This document shows positions 60,225 through 64,000 of a stretch of 64,000 nucleotides of DNA, one piece after another (within the stretch, counting starts at the first letter, position 1; every line of letters begins with the position of its first letter). The notes beneath the pieces were generated by a model. That model was not told where the DNA came from and ran no database searches. It was given only the letters and a program-made list of their open reading frames with translations. The stretch is from contig OZ234497.1 of the NCBI GenBank assembly GCA_965153455.1, positions 12,276,001 to 12,340,000 on the forward strand. Reading direction: 5' to 3'. This DNA comes from Sphagnum compactum. Its lineage: Eukaryota > Bryophyta > Sphagnopsida > Sphagnales. A program made the position numbers and the translations under genes.

Positions 60225-62035
60225 TCACTCGGAGTGGTGGGGCAGTGGGAAAGTCATGCTGCGTCCTAGAGTTGGACCATATTCAAAGCCATTCGCGGCT
60301 CCATGAATGTTGTCAACCTGTCAACCCCAACCCCATGCCCAGATAGAACTATGTCAGCAATAATATGACATTCTGAGACATCGATTGCAAGACTCATAAT
60401 CCAACTTCAGAAACAAAAAGACAGAAATACACACATTGTTCATATGGAAATCCTGAGTCATGCAACAAAACTTAAGAAAGAACATCCAATATAAACTGAA
60501 GAGTTGCACCTGTTGTAGCATCTAGCATAGCACATTACAGATTTATCTGGAAAAAATGTGGGTAGATCTGAAGAGCAATCTATGAAGACAGGTGACAGAT
60601 TGCTTTTCACCCCTTCTTCAATGAAGAGCAAGGGTGAAGACCAAGCTGCTGTAATGTGCAGGCTACAAAAGAATGTGAACAGACACCATTCTGCCCAGGT
60701 GAAAGCATTTGCATTAAGGGGAAATAAGGGCAATTATAAGGGCAATCTCTTATAAGAGCAGTCTTCTATACCTTGAACAAGGAGCCACACATCTGGCCTT
60801 GGCTGTCCACACGTGGCACAGGTTTCAAGGGACTCATTGGGTGCTCGAAGCTGTGGAGTCCATCTGCACTGAAAAAGCACCCTGAATAGACAACAGAAAA
60901 ACAAATCAGACAACCAAAAGCAGGAAGAAAAACAGAGCACTGGAGCTCCAGAAAATCAATTTCCTGGCACAGAATTTGACCTCCCATGACAGACACAGTA
61001 AGTGAGAGTGCGTTACCTTGTGGGAAGGGAGCGAACGATTTTCCGCACCCTTCTTTCAAGAGTTTCGCATCATCAGAGAACGCGATAGCTCCGTCAGCGG
61101 CAGTGCCCCAATAGAATGCCACCTTGCCTCGAGGGTCCTGCGGATGATCAGGGAGTAGGGACACGGCATGAGACAAATGAGTAATGACGCATTCCTGCTA
61201 TGTGACTGACACTATAGAGTGTCGGAAACCAAGAGGATAAGCATGACCTGCCGACAACACAAAGCGCAATACCAGAGTTTCCATAAGAGAGGAATAGTAG
61301 CGGGGTTACTCACAGACGCAACGAGCAGCTTGCGCTCCTTGTTGTCATACAGAACGAATGCAAATGAGCCGACCAAATCGCCAATCACTTGGTCTGCAGA
61401 GTAGGAGCCGCGATCGCGGAGTGATCTGTACATCTCTATAATGAGCGCCACCTCGTTCACAGTCTTGGTAAGACCATACCGCTGTCTGAGCATCGGCAAA
61501 TTCTCCAGCATTCCGATGAAGATGCAGTACACATCGTCGATTACTGCCAGTGTTCTGCACGGACCACTTTCTTTCGTGTGTAAGGACAGGGAGCTTGCGC
61601 AGTATTAGTCATTTTCGTCGAACTATCTACATGTATGCAACACTCAAGAACACCACTATGTACGTGTGCGCGTCACACGCGTTCCTCGAAAAAACCAACA
61701 GAAAGAGAACACACATGCAGAGCGGGGCGACGAGACTTTCGACCAGGCGTTTCCAACCACGTACGTACAAGACAGTACTTTCTACAGAGCAAAACAGAAG
61801 AAGAAAAGGCGATAAGAAGTGGCGGAAAAAACCTTGGTCGCAATAGAGCCTGGTTCTTATGCGTGAAAGCCATCGCACTGTTGCCATCGAAATGAACGGA
61901 CATTGCATCCGGATACGCCACTTTGAACTTGTTGAGAAGGTCGCCTCCCTTGGTCCCGCTGTCAGGATTGCTGACTTGAGGGACGCTCAGTTCCTCCGGC
62001 GCATGAGCAACCGACTTGTGAATAACAGCCAACAT
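60225..62035 (-). CDS. TSJT1/aluminium-induced protein with YGL and LRDR motifs (255 aa, five exons)
   Basis: DUF3700 family with a class-II glutamine-amidotransferase-like fold. Members are induced by aluminium, auxin, darkness or sugar starvation; the biochemical role is not settled. Exons 61833-62035, 61314-61554, 61017-61137, 60772-60881 and 60225-60317 join in frame with GT-AG borders (768 nt). The start MLAVIHKSVAHAPEEL matches the conserved N-terminus. The naming motifs are present: QRYGLTKT (about 91-98) and RSLRDRGSYSADQV (about 110-123). Later conserved blocks are FAFVLYDN, AFYWGTAADGAIAFSDD, GCGKSFAPFPQGCFF, SFEHPMSPLKPVPRVDSQGQ and CGSLFKV. Exon 4 would stop at once (GTA TAG) if read through, so exon 5 (VDNIHGAANGFEYGPT and on) is the preferred end. 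It lacks the MPRVGS-type ending common in the family. Exon 5 is the least certain part. Confidence 0.92.
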
Positions 62036-62918
62036 CTTGATCTCTCTTGAATATATTGATCTATCTACAAACGAAGAAAGCCGGGCCAGAAGAACTGAAA
62101 AGAACACAAAACAAATGAAGCGTTCGGGACACAGATCTGACTTTCAACCAAGGAACCGTGTCTGAGGAGACGAGAAACTCAGAAAACAACACTCCTTGTA
62201 CAGCAAAATACGGCCGCTCTCTTCACTCCTGTTCCGCCTTCTTCTCGGTTATACCAAAGCCTCCAATTCGAGGGGAAAAAAAAACAGAACAAACACACTA
62301 CACCGTGAAAAGGAAAATCGCAATGCCAAGAAAATCGCCGGCTAAGCAAAACACCGATGACAGCAACCTTCACTAAAAACGCATCCAATTGCGTCAAAAC
62401 AGGAGAAACAAACAGAAGAAGAACAACAACAACCGCCCCTTATCACCAAAACGAACCAGAACTATCTCAAAACGTAGCTAAAACAGGCAAGAAAGAGGTC
62501 TATCGATAGAGAAGCGCAAGAAGGAGATGCAGAGAGAGAGAGCAGATGGCGAGAAACACAGGGAGCGTGGAGTGGAGTGGAGAGGAAACGATAAAGACGC
62601 ACACGCACACGACGAGAAGAGGAAGAATGGAACAATGTCGTCTTCCGCGGGCTATAAGGCCAGCAGCTGCACCACTAACCACACAGGTTACCCATGGGTT
62701 TGGTTACCCACAACGGCGTCCTGCGCCGGTTGCAGTCGCGGTCGCAACAGCTATCCGCCGTGTCGCCACTTTGTCCGGAAGGTCCCAAATCTTGTGGATA
62801 ATGACAACCGCCTACTACCAGTTACGGAGAGCAGTAGTCGACTGGTCTATCCGGTTGAACCGGACTCGAGGCCCGAGTTGTCCGCTCGACTCGAACACGT
62901 CACGAGTTCCAAGTATGG
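62036..62918 (-). promoter_or_regulatory. 5' UTR and promoter region of the TSJT1 gene
   Basis: Less AT-rich than the intergenic DNA; stacked chance ORFs occur on both strands, as often in GC-richer promoters. No clear TATA box on the minus strand was identified. GA-rich tracts (for example GAGAGAGAGAG near 62531) are present. Confidence 0.45.
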
Positions 62919-62934
62919 CCACGTGTCCACGTGT
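62919..62934. promoter_or_regulatory. paired G-box/ABRE (two CACGTG)
   Basis: CCACGTGTCCACGTGT holds two perfect CACGTG cores at 62920-62925 and 62928-62933, eight bases apart, with a further ACACGTCACG near 62895. G-boxes bind bZIP and bHLH factors in ABA, light and stress responses. The site is about 0.88 kb upstream of the TSJT1 ATG, or it may serve a gene beyond the window. Confidence 0.5.
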
Positions 62935-63632
62935 ACATAAATTAGTCAGTCGGCCAAACGTGCGTTCAGATTGTTTTCACGGAAGAACTGGTTCCCCTCT
63001 GAAGTTCGCTTGCGGCACGTTCTCATGACGATGGAGAACGCTTGCTCGTCGTTCCCGTGTCTCATCGTGACTCAGCACAGTTCGGTGGTCTAGGTAAAAG
63101 CCCAAAAGTGATATTTTTCTTTTTGGATTGAATTTACCCTTGGAGTAAGTACTTTTCCCCTTTTTCTTCCTCTCTCTCTCTCTCTTGGGGGTGGAGGGGG
63201 GGAGTGTGTAGAGCTTAGGTTCATTTTTTTCTAACCTCAAAGAAGGCCACCTTATATCCATGAATGTTTTATCTCCACCAATGATTTTTCAACAAAAACT
63301 GGAATTTCTTTGGATTGGTGGTGTAAATCAACTAAGTTTGCAACTTTTTTGTAAATTCAACTATTAAAAAAAAATTCACCAAATTTTTATTTCCAAATTT
63401 TTTTTAAAAAGTAAAAATTTACTACTTGTGATCTTTCCATGAATCTATCATGGCCTCGCCATAGTCTACAAATTTTTAATTCATGGTTTTCATCAGGATA
63501 ATATCCACAAGGGGGGGGATGGGGCCATATTATCAAACGTGGCAAGGTTAGGTTAACCTTAACTACACCTCACCTAAGGGTGCAGCTGAGATCTGTACAT
63601 TCATGAACGCCTTGTGCTTTAGGTGTTAGGGT
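62935..63632. other. intergenic, no gene
   Basis: A CT microsatellite (about 63171-63186), a G-rich patch after it, AT-rich DNA, and a G-homopolymer near 63510. No coding feature. Confidence 0.4.
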
Positions 63633-63745
63633 AAGGCATGTTGTCCCTGAGGGCATTTCTGTGGGGGGGGTGGGGGCGAGGGCCAGCTGGGCCCCAAGCG
63701 CAAGTAGCCCGAGACACACGGGGCATGCCCTCAGGGACATGCCTT
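63633..63745. repeat. inverted repeat (21-bp arms, 68-nt G-rich loop)
   Basis: Left arm 63633-63656 (AAGGCATG, a TTG bulge, then TCCCTGAGGGCAT) and right arm 63725-63745 are exact complements apart from the three-base bulge. The loop is G-rich (GGGGGGGGTGGGGGCG). It may be a small fold-back element. Confidence 0.7.
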
Positions 63746-64000
63746 CCTGAGTTTTAAAAAAATACTTAAAAAAAGTTTTTTTCACGTGATATTATTATTA
63801 CCTTCTGCCCCGCATGTATGGACACATCTTCCACGAAACCGAAGTTGCATCAAAAAAGCATTTGGAGGCGGCACATTCCAAATAGAAAGGGGAAAAAAAA
63901 AACATTTGCAGCTATTTTATTATTTCCGTGTAGGACAAAGGGATGGAAAACAGGGTCGTTCGCCGACTGTTCTGGGAATGAGGGCCAGTGGGAACTTGGG
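63746..64000. other. window end, no feature
   Basis: Mixed sequence with an A-run near 63891. Nothing recognisable; any gene here would lie mostly beyond the window. Confidence 0.3.

Noticed and set aside
62527-63028. Overlapping 137- and 160-codon plus-strand frames near the TSJT1 promoter
   Set aside because: Two overlapping frames are open over the same GC-rich bases, with no domain, and lie across a promoter-like region with G-boxes.

Overview
The window is nuclear DNA of a land plant. It has spliceosomal GT-AG introns in phases that rebuild complete plant proteins, a plastid-targeted enzyme, and gene families with plant-specific layouts (RabA, PRA1, ORP3-type ORP, YGL/LRDR aluminium-induced protein). 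Long AT-rich intergenic stretches are full of decayed transposons. Genes are compact, with introns of about 0.1-0.75 kb. I cannot name the species. The divergence of the proteins and the transposon families suggests a non-angiosperm (bryophyte, lycophyte, fern or gymnosperm), but that is an inference.

Layout: 0.5-0.8 kb holds a doubtful small membrane-protein ORF. From 1.4 to 13.9 kb there is an LTR-like block, AT-rich DNA and a heavily decayed reverse-transcriptase element (copy 1). A 10-coding-exon oxysterol-binding-protein-related gene (ORP3-like, minus strand) lies at 14.7-19.0 kb. From 19.5 to 31 kb the DNA is AT-rich, with a decayed hAT/DUF659-like transposase (minus), a GT-rich minisatellite and a 150-bp CACTA-ended fold-back MITE. 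At 31.45-31.94 kb is a gene for a 160-aa tail-anchored protein (plus). At 34.46-35.48 kb is an intronless plastid triosephosphate isomerase gene (minus). A second, better preserved copy of the same reverse-transcriptase family lies at 36.7-39.2 kb, with copies of a CCTA-rich dispersed repeat on both sides. An intronless PRA1.B-like gene (plus) is at 43.4-44.0 kb. A 6-kb stretch with four separate short tandem-repeat arrays separates it from a two-exon RabA4-like GTPase gene (minus, 50.2-51.4 kb). A perfect 35-bp fold-back lies inside the Rab intron. From 52.6 to 57.7 kb there is a decayed NAM-associated/Myb-like transposon protein, a tRNA-Met-like fossil, low-complexity DNA and a 42-bp minisatellite. 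A five-exon TSJT1/aluminium-induced-protein (DUF3700) gene (minus) occupies 60.2-62.0 kb, with a paired G-box about 0.9 kb upstream.

The genes do not form a cluster or pathway. Three of them (ORP, PRA1, RabA) relate to membrane traffic and lipid transfer, but they are spaced and oriented as ordinary independent genes. I found no convincing new multi-gene system. The observations most worth a second look are the perfect hairpin in the Rab intron, the intronless TPI gene beside a repeat-derived promoter region, the paired decayed RT elements, the CACTA fold-back and the unusual density of tandem arrays at 44-50 kb.
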